From Streptomyces sp. NRRL WC-3618 (GTDB taxonomy: Bacteria > Actinomycetota > Actinomycetes > Streptomycetales > Streptomycetaceae): a stretch of DNA of 64,000 nt. Shown here piece after piece: positions 48,115-56,320 of the stretch. The notes under the pieces were generated by a model. That model did no database searches. It worked only from the letters and a program-made list of their open reading frames with translations, and was not told the origin of the DNA. Position 1 is the stretch's first letter. Every line of letters starts with the position of its first letter. A program made the translations under genes and the position numbers. Location of the stretch: assembly GCF_001280005.1 (NCBI RefSeq), contig NZ_LGDW01000001.1, positions 154,463 through 218,462 on the forward strand, in the 5' to 3' direction.

Positions 48115-50315
48115 CCGATACCGCCGCATCCGGACCTCCCGCTCTCTCGCCCTCCCCCACCGATAGCCGCGCGACCGCGCGGCACTGGCCCGGTGTCACC
48201 TCGTCGGCCGGTGCCCGGTACCTGCTGCTGGTGGCCGTACTGCTGCTCGCCGGCGCCTTCGCCGGGCAGATCATGCACAACCAACTCCTGGGGACCTCGT
48301 GGGCGTCGGCCTACTTGCGCTGCTTCGACGAGGCCGTCCGGGCCGTGCCCGGCCAGGGCTTTCCCCAGGACTTCGCGCGCAACACCTACGTCCAGCAGTG
48401 CACCCGGCCGGTGCAGCAGCGACTCGCCCTGGTGTCGTTGTCGGGGTCGTTCGTGGTGCTGCTCCTGGGGGTGGCAAGCCTGTGGGTGCTGCCCCGGCGG
48501 TTGATGCGGCGAGCGGGTCCTCTGGTGACGGCACCGGCTGAGTGGCAGCACCGCGCGGCCCTGGCCGCGTCGGAGATGGGCGTCCGGCGGGTGCCCGTCG
48601 TGGTGTGGGGTTCGGTGTGGCTTCAGGAGGCGTTCACCGCCGGCCGACCGGGCCGGACCAGGATCGTCCTGCCCCGTGGCGTACGGGACCTGCCGCCCGC
48701 GCAGGCCGACGCGATCCTCCGGCACGAGCTGGCGCATGTGGCCGCGGGAGATGTCACCTTGGTGTGGCTGACCCGGGGTGTGTGGTGGGCGCTCGCTCCG
48801 GTTCTGGTGGTGCCGGCGGTCACCATCGCGGTGCGGGACCGGTCCCAGGACCACCGGGGGCCTCTCGCCGTGCTCGGCACGTCCTTCTGGGGCGAGTACG
48901 GCGTCCGGGCCCTGCTGCTGCTCATCGTCGCCGCTCTGGTCTCCCAGCACGTGCTGCGCTCGCGCGAGCACGAGGCCGACCTGCGCTCGCTGCGGGGCCG
49001 GACCCGCGAGCCCCTGGAGTCCCTGCTGGCCGGGCAGCCGTCGCCGACGCTGTCGTGGATGGACCGCGCCCGTGCGACCCACCCCACGGCGGCCCGCCGG
49101 GTGGCCGCCTTGCGGCAGGCGCGCCTGCCGCTTCCCGTGTCGCTGCTCGACGTCACGGTCACCGGCCTGCTCAGCGCGATGGTCATGAACGCTGTGGCCG
49201 ATCTGGCCCAGACCGGATTCACCGGCACATCGCTGACAGGCGGGCCGGCGCGGCTGCTCAGCGCCCTGGTCACCGGATCGCTGCTGTCGGTCGGATGGGG
49301 CATCGCGGTGTGGCGCGGCACTCCGGCCGACGGCGGTGCCGGGCCGTTCCCCCGAGGAGCCCTGCTGGCCCTGGCAGCGAGCACGGCTGTGGGGCTGGTG
49401 GCGCAGTTGCAGAGCACCGGCGTCAGTGGAGAGGGTCCCTCAGGCCGGTGGCCGCTCATCGTGACGCTGCCGTTGGCAGTGGCGGGCGCGGGTGCGCTGA
49501 GTTCGGCTCTCGCCCGGTTGTGGGTCCGTCGCGGTGGCGCCGCGCCCGGCTCACGGTGGGGATGGGCCGGGGCGGTCGGCGTCAACCTCGTACTGTTCAC
49601 AGGCGCCCTGCGGATCGCGCAGGAAAGCGCCGTCTTTCTCCACGTGACCGGCTGGCGGAAGGCGGTCGACGCGCTCGCGCTCAGCGGCATGTACTCGGCC
49701 TCGGCCGATTCCACCACGCTGGGACTGGCCGGTGTCGCCCTGTTCGCACTCTGGCTCGCCCTGCGGGGCGACCGGACGCTCCCGGTGCCCGGCGCCCCGG
49801 CCAGTGCGGGTCGGTACGTGGTGTGGACGGTGGCGGCAGCGGCCGGCGCGGCGGTGGCCGCTCGATGGGCGTACGAACCGGTGGTGCCCCAGGGTGGCTC
49901 CATGGCCGCCACCCAGTTCGACTGCTGGGCGGCAACCTGCGCGGGACTCGCCACTCTGGCCGCCCTGCTCGCCCTCAAAGGAGCCTCGGGCCTCGGTGAC
50001 GCCCTGTACGCGGCGCCGCTGTCCGCCACGCTCGCCGGAGCGGTCATGTGGGCGCGCTACCTCACCTCCTGGCATCACCCCCTCCAAGCAGCCGCCCTCT
50101 ACACCACCGACCCCTTGTCCCAGCTCGCGCTGCTCCTGCTCGCGCTCGCACTCCCCGCGGCCTTCCTCCCCACCCCCACCCACGGCCCCGCTCGCCGGTG
50201 GGTGGCCGGCCTGACTCCCGTCCTGGCCGCCGTCCTCGCGGCAGCGAGCGTCCTGGCGGTCCTCCACTCCGGGGACCGCCTGCTGTTCGTCCCCCCGACG
50301 GGCACCGCGCCCTGA
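48111..50315 (+). CDS. Large membrane zinc metallopeptidase (M48/M56-like)
   Basis: 734-residue polytopic membrane protein. The N-terminal half is a peptidase: two hydrophobic helices (about 37-55 and 105-125), a cytosolic domain with the zinc motif ILRHELAHVAAGDVTLV (HExxH) and a later Glu in SREHEADLRSL that is the third zinc ligand of M48/M56 proteins. The C-terminal half (from about 345) adds ten or more hydrophobic segments with no recognised motif. It is translationally coupled to the upstream gene. The layout recalls membrane peptidases that cut regulators or envelope proteins; no BlaI-type repressor gene is nearby. Confidence 0.8.
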   Translation: MTDTAASGPPALSPSPTDSRATARHWPGVTSSAGARYLLLVAVLLLAGAFAGQIMHNQLLGTSWASAYLRCFDEAVRAVPGQGFPQDFARNTYVQQCTRPVQQRLALVSLSGSFVVLLLGVASLWVLPRRLMRRAGPLVTAPAEWQHRAALAASEMGVRRVPVVVWGSVWLQEAFTAGRPGRTRIVLPRGVRDLPPAQADAILRHELAHVAAGDVTLVWLTRGVWWALAPVLVVPAVTIAVRDRSQDHRGPLAVLGTSFWGEYGVRALLLLIVAALVSQHVLRSREHEADLRSLRGRTREPLESLLAGQPSPTLSWMDRARATHPTAARRVAALRQARLPLPVSLLDVTVTGLLSAMVMNAVADLAQTGFTGTSLTGGPARLLSALVTGSLLSVGWGIAVWRGTPADGGAGPFPRGALLALAASTAVGLVAQLQSTGVSGEGPSGRWPLIVTLPLAVAGAGALSSALARLWVRRGGAAPGSRWGWAGAVGVNLVLFTGALRIAQESAVFLHVTGWRKAVDALALSGMYSASADSTTLGLAGVALFALWLALRGDRTLPVPGAPASAGRYVVWTVAAAAGAAVAARWAYEPVVPQGGSMAATQFDCWAATCAGLATLAALLALKGASGLGDALYAAPLSATLAGAVMWARYLTSWHHPLQAAALYTTDPLSQLALLLLALALPAAFLPTPTHGPARRWVAGLTPVLAAVLAAASVLAVLHSGDRLLFVPPTGTAP

Positions 50316-50421
50316 ACCACAGGCAGCCTCCCCGGCCGCGCCCGGAGCGGGAGGTGCTTCCGGCACGGTCCGGTCACCGAGGGACGCGCCGCCCGTGAGC
50401 GCCCGGTGCTTGGATGGCGGC

Positions 50422-51648
50422 ATGGGCGCTCCTCGTTCGCAGCCGCATCGTGACGATCTGGCAATCGCCTTTGCCGGGCTGGCCGGTGGTCTGTTGTTGT
50501 GGTTGCTCGGGCAGCACACCCAGGCCGGTCAGCCGCTGGGCGGGGCGTGGGTGCTGGTGCCGCTGACCGTGACCGCCGGGCTCGAGGTGCTACGGCGCGT
50601 CAGGCCGCAGACCGCCCTGGTTCTGGGCTTTCTCGCCCTGGTGGGGGACCAGTTCACCTCGGGCAGTCTGGCAACGGTGCTGATGTTCACCGATCTGGTG
50701 TACGCCGCCGTCCTCTACGGCAGCCACTCTGCCGCCCAGCGGATTCCGGTCGTCGCCGGGCTGGTCACGGTCACCGCGACCCTGGGCTTCATCGCTTGGT
50801 ACGGCATCTCGGACGCGGTGGTCATCGGCGTGGTCGTCGGCCTGGTCACCCTCGTCCCGGCGGCCACGGGAGCCATCGTCCGCAACCACCGGGAGGCTGC
50901 CGAGGCTGCCAGGCTTCAGGCCAGGCAGAGCATCCGGTTGGCCGAGATGGACCGGGCGCAGGCGATCACCGCTGAGCGCACGCGGATGGCCCGTGAACTG
51001 CACGACGTGGTCGCCGACCGGCTCACCGCGATCGCCCTCCACTCCACCGCCGCGCTCTCGCTGGGCGACCTGGTGAGCGCCCAGAACGCGCTGTCGGTGA
51101 TCCGGGAGAACGGCGTCGAAGGCCTGTCGGAGATGCGTCGCCTGGTCGGGCTGCTCCGGGACCGGGGCGGCGAGTGGGATCCGGCGCCGGTGCCGACCCT
51201 GGACGGCCTGGGCGCCCTTGTCGCGCGCGCCCGCGCCAACGGTCTGGACGTCACCGTGGACGACGCTCGTCCGCCCGGTCCGGAACTGCCCTCGCCGGTC
51301 GACTTCGCCGCGTACCGGATCACCCAGGAGTCCTTGACCAACGCACTCAAGCACGCCGCCCCGGGACCGGTCGTCGTGCGCCTCGCCCAGCAGGACGCCG
51401 TGCTCACCGTGCAGGTGAGCAGCCCCTTCGTCGACCGCTCGGAGCAACCCCAGGTCCCCGGAGCCGGTATGGGCCTGGTCGGGATGCGGGAACGCGTGGC
51501 CCTGTTGCACGGCTCGTTCCGGGCCGGCCCCCAGGTCACCGTCGACGGCACCTGCTGGCAGGTCCACGCCTCCCTCCCCATCGGCCGGCCCGTTCTCTCC
51601 GCCCCTGCGGAGGGAACACCGGCACTCGGAGTCGATCAACGGCCTTGA
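50422..51648 (+). CDS. Sensor histidine kinase (HisKA_3/NarL-type), no adjacent regulator
   Basis: 408-residue kinase. The N-terminus has four to six membrane helices (about residues 15-140), a coiled linker follows, and the dimerisation helix with phospho-acceptor His is ARELHDVVADRLTAIALHS. The HATPase_c domain has the N-box YRITQESLTNALKHA and G-box GAGMGLVGMRERVAL. The ATG at 50422 is used; a GTG 27 nt upstream is possible. Kinases of this class normally sit beside a LuxR-type response regulator, but none is found on either side. It ends head-on against an MFS remnant, with the two stops overlapping. Confidence 0.88.
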   Translation: MGAPRSQPHRDDLAIAFAGLAGGLLLWLLGQHTQAGQPLGGAWVLVPLTVTAGLEVLRRVRPQTALVLGFLALVGDQFTSGSLATVLMFTDLVYAAVLYGSHSAAQRIPVVAGLVTVTATLGFIAWYGISDAVVIGVVVGLVTLVPAATGAIVRNHREAAEAARLQARQSIRLAEMDRAQAITAERTRMARELHDVVADRLTAIALHSTAALSLGDLVSAQNALSVIRENGVEGLSEMRRLVGLLRDRGGEWDPAPVPTLDGLGALVARARANGLDVTVDDARPPGPELPSPVDFAAYRITQESLTNALKHAAPGPVVVRLAQQDAVLTVQVSSPFVDRSEQPQVPGAGMGLVGMRERVALLHGSFRAGPQVTVDGTCWQVHASLPIGRPVLSAPAEGTPALGVDQRP

Positions 51649-51938
51649 CGTGCCCGCCGGCTGGGTTTCCGTCCGGCGCCGCTGCCGGGTCGGTCCAGCT
51701 CGCGCCACTCGCGGCGCAGCCCGGCGAGGTGCGTGGTGACGAGGTACGCGGCCCCGACGGCCAGCAGCACCGGTACGAGTCCGGCCGCCGTCACCGCCGT
51801 CCCGGCGAGCAGCCCGCCCAGGGGGACGTCTGCGTGGGCCACGGAGTCGCCCACGGCGTTGACCCGGCCCAGCAGTCGGCGCGGTATCCGTTCGTAGAGG
51901 ACGGCGCCCAGGACCGGGCCGAGGAAACCCGCAACACC
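51636..51938 (-). pseudogene. MFS transporter, C-terminal fragment
   Basis: A minus-strand frame encodes the last ~95 residues of an MFS_3-type transporter: GFLGPVLGAVLYERIPRRLL, GRVNAVGDSVAHADVPLGGL and the final helix LVPVLLAVGAAYLVTTH. The other ~300 residues are absent; upstream lies unrelated sequence and then the Crp/Fnr gene. No start codon with a ribosome-binding site is seen. The 5' part was probably deleted near 51940. Confidence 0.7.
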
Positions 51939-52073
51939 GCCTGGTTTAGGCGACCAAGGCGGCGCCGAGGGACTGGGCAACCGGATGAAGGACCCGGCAC
52001 CGGCAACCGTCGACTGACGGGTGACGGCCGTCATATCCTCTGCACAGCCGCACACCTGGACCGGGGGCGTTCC

Positions 52074-52769
52074 ATGGCCGAGACGGGCACCGACAGCGGC
52101 CGGCCGGCCGCCTTCTGGCAGTCCCTGGCCCCCGCCGACCGGGACGCGCTGCTCCGGGTGGCGACCCGGTTGTCCCTGCCCGCCGGCGAGCAGTTCCTGG
52201 CGCAGGGGGACGACTCCGACCATCTGGTGGTGCTACTGCGCGGCTGGGTCAAGGTCGTCGCCCAGTCGCACGCCGGCTACCGTGCGCTGCTCGCGCTGCG
52301 CGGCCCCGGTGAACTCCTCGGCGAGCAGGCGGGGTTGGAGCGCAGACGCCGCTCGGCCTCGCTGCTCACGGCGACGACGGTCGACCTGCTGCAACTGCCG
52401 GCCGCCCGCTTCCGGACGCTGGCCCGGGCCGACGGCGGGGTGGCCTCGGCGCTGGAACAGACGCTGTCCGGGCGCCTGCGCGAGGCCGACGTCCAGCGCA
52501 CCGGCATCACCGAACCGGTGCCGGTGCGCCTGGCCGCGCTCCTCCTCGACCTGGCCGAACGCTGCGGCCACCCCGACCCGGACGGCACCGGCGTACGCAT
52601 CGCACTACCGCTCTCCCAGGACGACCTGGCCGGGCTGGTGCTCAGCTCGCGGCGCACGGTGAGCCGGGTGCTGGAGCAATGGCGGGGCCGTGGCTGGATA
52701 GTGACGGGGCGTCAGTCGCTGCTGATCCGGTCGGTCGATCAGCTGAAGGGGCAGGCGTTCGGGGGGTGA
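52074..52769 (+). CDS. Crp/Fnr-family transcriptional regulator
   Basis: 231-residue regulator with a cyclic-nucleotide-binding-like N-domain (LPAGEQFLAQGDDSDHLVVL and LRGPGELLGEQAGLERRRRS) and a winged helix (LSQDDLAGLVLSSRRTVSRV) near the C-terminus. The cAMP-contact residues of true CRP are not evident, and no Fnr-type Cys cluster is present, so the ligand is unknown. ATG at 52074 with GGGGGCG 5 nt upstream. A strong hairpin ends the transcript at 52775-52812. Confidence 0.9.
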   Translation: MAETGTDSGRPAAFWQSLAPADRDALLRVATRLSLPAGEQFLAQGDDSDHLVVLLRGWVKVVAQSHAGYRALLALRGPGELLGEQAGLERRRRSASLLTATTVDLLQLPAARFRTLARADGGVASALEQTLSGRLREADVQRTGITEPVPVRLAALLLDLAERCGHPDPDGTGVRIALPLSQDDLAGLVLSSRRTVSRVLEQWRGRGWIVTGRQSLLIRSVDQLKGQAFGG

Positions 52770-52774
52770 GCGTG

Positions 52775-52812
52775 GGCGGCGGAACCGGGCTCCCCGTGCC
52801 GGTTCCGCCGCC
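52775..52812 (+). terminator. Terminator of the Crp/Fnr gene
   Basis: ggcggcggaaccgg (52775-52788) is perfectly complementary to ccggttccgccgcc (52799-52812) with a 10-nt loop, starting 5 nt after the stop codon. Confidence 0.8.
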
Positions 52813-53100
52813 AACTCTTCCCGCTCCGCCGCCCGGGGCCTGGGCTCCCCCTGGTGCCCGGCCGGGCGGCTCCCCCGGATTCACGGGAAGTCCTGGTGGC
52901 GCCGCATAGCCATCGAACGTCCGGGGCCATCCATGCAACGGCCATACATCAGCGATGTCTACGCCAACTGGCGCACAGCGTGGCTGATTTGACACATCGG
53001 CATCTTTTCCGACATGACGCCACACAAACAATTAAGAGGACGCTTGCCCCGTTTACCCGGCTTCACCAACTCGCTTGAGTGGGCGACGCGACAACGTGAA
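52813..53100. other. Non-coding gap
   Basis: Between the Crp/Fnr terminator and the EF-hand terminator I see no gene. Short frames on both strands are Pro/Gly/Arg-rich with no start signal. The part around 52950-53060 is less G+C-rich than its surroundings. Confidence 0.5.
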
Positions 53101-53132
53101 GGGGCGCCCACCGACGATCCGGCGGGCGCCCC
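53101..53132 (-). terminator. Terminator of the EF-hand gene
   Basis: ggggcgccc (53101-53109) pairs with gggcgcccc (53124-53132), a perfect 9-bp stem, 18 nt beyond the minus-strand stop at 53150. Confidence 0.75.
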
Positions 53133-53149
53133 ACACGCACTGCTTCGCT

Positions 53150-53380
53150 CTACTTGTTCAGGTACGTCCAGAACTCGTCGAACGACAGGAGCCTGTCGCC
53201 GTCGAGGTCGCGGGCGGCGATGATGACCTCGGCCACGGACTCGGTGACGTTCCAGTCGCCCGCCTGCGCCAGGGCCGTCTTGAACTCGGCGGCCGTGATG
53301 ACCCCGTCACCGTTCGTGTCGATGCGCTCGAACTGCTTGCGTGCTTCCTCGATGTCCGCCACCGGGACCCGCCCCTTCAT
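53150..53380 (-). CDS. EF-hand calcium-binding protein (Cab family)
   Basis: Small calmodulin-like protein of 70-76 residues with two EF-hands. Loop 1 is DTNGDGVITAAE (ligands D1, N3, D5, V7 backbone, E12) and loop 2 is DLDGDRLLSFDE (D1, D3, D5, E12), both complete. It matches the Cab proteins of Streptomyces, which bind Ca2+ and are linked to aerial growth. A GTG at 53362 (protein starting VADIEEARK) has an AGGGG 9 nt upstream and fits the family's N-terminus better than the ATG at 53380; both are possible. It is monocistronic. Confidence 0.93.
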   Translation of the reverse strand: MKGRVPVADIEEARKQFERIDTNGDGVITAAEFKTALAQAGDWNVTESVAEVIIAARDLDGDRLLSFDEFWTYLNK

Positions 53381-53404
53381 GTACGTACTGCTGACGGGGT
53401 CAGA

Positions 53405-53611
53405 TTAGCTGGCCAAATGCGCGCGCATCGCCGCGGCCACCCAGGCGAACTCCGCACGGTGCGCGGCGGGCGGTCGCAGGTCCCGCAGGACATCCGCCGC
53501 CTCCGGATCGCCGGGCGCCCCCGTCGGACCAGTGACAAAGGTCCGTACCGTCAATCCGGTGGCCCTGGCCGGCTCGCCGATGGTGAGATGTCCGGTGCCG
53601 TCGTCGATCAT
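53405..53611 (-). pseudogene. MerR-family regulator remnant
   Basis: A 68-codon frame from the ATG at 53611 starts like a MerR protein (HLTIGEPARATGLTVRT), with GEPAR where GELAR is usual. The expected RYW(S) continuation appears in another frame (LCHWSDGGA). The end of the frame (HRAEFAWVAAAMRAHLA) resembles the C-terminal block of Streptomyces MerR-type regulators. About 150-200 residues between are missing, so this is an internally deleted, frameshifted remnant. It is divergent from the GNAT gene. Confidence 0.55.
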
Positions 53612-53645
53612 GTTCGCGAGTCCGGGCTGGGCCGGGAGGAGCACT

Positions 53646-54284
53646 GTGGGGGAAACACTGAAGGACGTCCTCGACGCCGTGGCGCGAGGCGTCTTCCCGG
53701 ACCCCGACGGCCGTACGACCATCGTGCCCCAGGCGTCCCACCGCGACGCCGGGGTCCTCGCCTTCACCGCGCACGCGGTCGTCTTCACCGACGAGGACCC
53801 CGACTGGGTGCGCCGGACCCTGGCCGGGGTGGCCAGCGACCCGCTCTCCGCGCCCATGAACCCGCGCTTCCTGGCCGCCCTCATGGACCGTACGGGCCGC
53901 TCGAACGAGACGATCGACCTGCTCGCGGTCGCCTCCCCCCTCCAGGGCGATCCCCCGCTGACGCTGACGGAGATCGACGATCCCGCTCATCACCGGGTCG
54001 CCCGCGCCCACCGGCACCGGGACGACGTCCGGGTGTGGGCGGCCGACGGCGGGGTGCTCATCCTCGGGCGCGGGGTCGCCGGGCGGCTGGAGGCCGCGGT
54101 GGAGGTGACGGAGACGGTACGGCACCGGGGTCTGGGCCGGGCGCTGGCGTCCTCGGCGCGGTACCTGAGCGGCGGGGAGCCGGTCTGGGCCCAGCTGGCG
54201 CCGGGGAACGCCCGCAGCGTACGGGCGTTCCAGGCGGCGGGGTTCACACCGGTGGGCGGAGAGGCGTTGCTGCTCGCCCCTTGA
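53646..54284 (+). CDS. GNAT-type N-acetyltransferase
   Basis: 212-residue protein. The first half (ETLKDVLDAVARGVFPDPDG and TIVPQASHRDAGVLAFTAHA) is a non-catalytic domain common in actinobacterial GNATs. The second half has the acetyl-CoA pyrophosphate loop in TVRHRGLGRALASSA (RxxGxG/A) and ends NARSVRAFQAAGFTPVGGEALLL, the usual GNAT C-terminal strand. The GTG at 53646 is chosen because GGAGGAG lies 5 nt upstream. The substrate is unknown. Confidence 0.85.
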   Translation: MGETLKDVLDAVARGVFPDPDGRTTIVPQASHRDAGVLAFTAHAVVFTDEDPDWVRRTLAGVASDPLSAPMNPRFLAALMDRTGRSNETIDLLAVASPLQGDPPLTLTEIDDPAHHRVARAHRHRDDVRVWAADGGVLILGRGVAGRLEAAVEVTETVRHRGLGRALASSARYLSGGEPVWAQLAPGNARSVRAFQAAGFTPVGGEALLLAP

Positions 54285-54414
54285 GCGGGCTCAGGGGACT
54301 CGGGCGGCGGTGCCCGTGCCCCAAAGGGGCGCGGGGAACTACGCGACCAGCCACGACGGACCCGCAGATTTCACACCGCGCCTCCAGCGGACCCCATAAG
54401 CACCTTGGCTTGGC
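54285..54414. repeat. Intergenic stretch with dispersed Streptomyces-type repeat, copy 3 (inverted, 54325-54345)
   Basis: aggggcgcggggaactacgcg at 54325-54345 is the reverse complement of the 21-mer found at 17574 and 40865, with one change. It overlaps a small stem (gccccaaaggggc). It lies between the converging GNAT and ADP-ribosyltransferase genes and may act as a terminator for either. Confidence 0.65.
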
Positions 54415-55023
54415 TCAGTGCCAGGCCTCGAAGTGCGGGTTGCTCTGGCAGCCGCTCATGATCTCGACCTTGGTGGTCTTGTTCACCGGGCAGACGCCGA
54501 TGATGTACTTCCGCTCGATACCGCCGGGAAAGGCGACCTCGACCTGGTCGGCCCACTTGTGGGTGTCGCCGATGGTCTTGTTCACGTCCACGCCGCCCGG
54601 GGCGTCGATGTAGTAGTTGTAACCCGACTTCCACCATGTCTTGTACAGGTCGTGGTCGTAGGTCGTGGAGACGTACGGGGAGGGCTGGTTGACCAGGACG
54701 TACTTCTCGATGTCGTACTGGCCGTTGATGACGTCCCTGGGCTTGAGGCCCTCCGCGAAGACGATCTCGGGGCCGCGGCCGTCGCTGCGGTAGAGGGTGC
54801 CGCAGGTCTTGCGCCACACCGGCTCGGGGGTGATGCGGTCGACGTCGACGCGGCGGTCCACGGCGGCCTTGATCGGGTCGTCGAACTGGGGACAGGTCGG
54901 GGCAGCGGCCCTGGTGAAGGCCTTCGGGGCGGCTGCGGGCGGGGTGGCGGCCGAGGTCGCGAAGACGGCGGCCAGGGAGAGGACGACGGCAGCGGTCCGC
55001 CGCCGCAGGCGAGTTGTGATCAC
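54415..55023 (-). CDS. Secreted mono-ADP-ribosyltransferase (ScARP/Scabin-like, pertussis-toxin fold)
   Basis: 202-residue exported protein. Signal peptide: LRRRTAAVVLSLAAVFATSA. The mature part shows the R-S-E active-site order of ADP-ribosylating toxins: Arg in TLYRSDGRGPEIVFAEGL, Ser-Thr in YVSTTYDHDL and the Q-x-E pair in QVEVAFPGG. The block YYIDAPGGVDVNKTIGDTHK is very like Scabin and ScARP of Streptomyces, which modify guanine or guanosine in nucleosides or DNA with NAD+ (established). Four cysteines could form two disulfides. The start is uncertain: GTG 55023 or GTG 55068, neither with a good ribosome-binding site. Length fits ScARP (about 204). Confidence 0.85.
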   Translation of the reverse strand: MITTRLRRRTAAVVLSLAAVFATSAATPPAAAPKAFTRAAAPTCPQFDDPIKAAVDRRVDVDRITPEPVWRKTCGTLYRSDGRGPEIVFAEGLKPRDVINGQYDIEKYVLVNQPSPYVSTTYDHDLYKTWWKSGYNYYIDAPGGVDVNKTIGDTHKWADQVEVAFPGGIERKYIIGVCPVNKTTKVEIMSGCQSNPHFEAWH

Positions 55024-55120
55024 GGGTGCACCATGTCGGGTCTGCGGCGGCGGGCCGGGGATCGTCACTCGATCGGCGGCGTGTCACACGGGGTGTCGGC
55101 GGCGGCCAACTGGGTGCGGA

Positions 55121-56320
55121 TCAGCGGAAGATGCCGGTGTGGCCGAGTGAATAGCGGCCGGGCTGCGGGTAGACGGCGAGACCGTGCGGTCCGCTGCCCA
55201 CCTTGATGCGGGCGAGCTGCTTCCCGGTCCGGGTGTCGATGGCGTACACCTCCGCGTTGTAACGTCCCGACAGCCACAGGACCTTGCCGTCGGCGGAGAC
55301 GCCGCCCATGTCGGGGCTGCCGCCGTGGGGCAGATGCCACTTCTTCGTGACCTCGCCCTTCGCGAAGTCGAAGACGGAGACGGTGCCCTCGCCCCGGTTG
55401 GAGACGTACATCTCGCGGGAGTCGCGGCTGACGTACAGCCCGTGGGTGCCCTTGCCGGTGGGCAGGAGGGTGGGCCGGGTGAACCTGTCGCCGTCCAGGA
55501 TCCACATGCCGTCGGCCATCATGTCGGCGATGTAGAACCGTCTGCCGTCCGGCGAGATCTTGACGTCCTGCGGCATGGCACCCTCGTAGGGCAGCTTCTG
55601 CTGCGCGACGACCTTCATCTTCTCGGTGTCGACCTTGAGCAGTTCGCCGCTGAACTCGCAGGACACGATGAAGTACCGGCCGTCGAGGGAGAAGTCGGCG
55701 TGGTTGACGCCGTAGCAGCTGACGGGCACGGCCTTGGCGATCCTCATCGTGTGCGGGTCGCGGAAGACCAGCTGGCGGTCGAGGGAGGCCATGACGACGG
55801 CGTATTTGCCGTTGGGCGTGAAGTAGAGGTTGTAGGGGTCGTGGACGTCGACCGGTTCGCCCGCTTTCCCGGTCCTCGGGTCGATGGGTGTGAGGGTGTG
55901 ACCGCGGTCGTTGTTGACCCAGAGGGTCTTCAAGTCCCAGGAGGGTACGACGTGTTGGGGCTGGCGGCCGACGCGGATCGTCTCGATGACCTCGTACGTC
56001 TTCGGGTCGATGACGGAGACGGTGTCGGACTCGGTGTTGGGCACGTAGACCCGGGACGGGAAGTCCCGGACGACCGGCGAGAGCTTGCCCGGCCGGTCGG
56101 CGGCGTACACATCACGCGGGAGGAGGACGGGCGGCATCCCGGGCAGCCCCTGGAAGGCGGGCCTGACCGGCACGGCGGGTTTGACGGGCAGGGCGGGCTT
56201 GACCGCGCCGATGGGCCGGTGCGGCTCGTCCTGGGCCTCGGTGCCGCAGCCGGCGAGTCCGGCGAGGACGGTGAGGGCGGCTGTCGTGACGAGGGCGCGG
56301 GCGATGACGGTGAGGGGCAT
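55121..56320 (-). CDS. YVTN-type beta-propeller lipoprotein
   Basis: 399-residue exported protein with signal peptide and lipobox (LTVLAGLAGC). The body is a seven-bladed propeller of YVTN repeats, e.g. RVYVPNTESDTVSVIDPKTY, TLWVNNDRGHTLTPIDPRTG, RFYIADMMADGMWILDGDRF, EMYVSNRGEGTVSVFDFAKG. No catalytic residues are apparent; such proteins bind ligands or cell-wall parts. The start codon overlaps the stop of the deacetylase-like gene by 1 nt, so the two are co-translated and may act together at the envelope. Confidence 0.88.
   Translation of the reverse strand: MPLTVIARALVTTAALTVLAGLAGCGTEAQDEPHRPIGAVKPALPVKPAVPVRPAFQGLPGMPPVLLPRDVYAADRPGKLSPVVRDFPSRVYVPNTESDTVSVIDPKTYEVIETIRVGRQPQHVVPSWDLKTLWVNNDRGHTLTPIDPRTGKAGEPVDVHDPYNLYFTPNGKYAVVMASLDRQLVFRDPHTMRIAKAVPVSCYGVNHADFSLDGRYFIVSCEFSGELLKVDTEKMKVVAQQKLPYEGAMPQDVKISPDGRRFYIADMMADGMWILDGDRFTRPTLLPTGKGTHGLYVSRDSREMYVSNRGEGTVSVFDFAKGEVTKKWHLPHGGSPDMGGVSADGKVLWLSGRYNAEVYAIDTRTGKQLARIKVGSGPHGLAVYPQPGRYSLGHTGIFR

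Noticed and set aside
53014..53223. Small plus-strand frame antisense to the EF-hand gene
   Set aside because: Arg-rich shadow frame crossing the terminator hairpin; no start signal.
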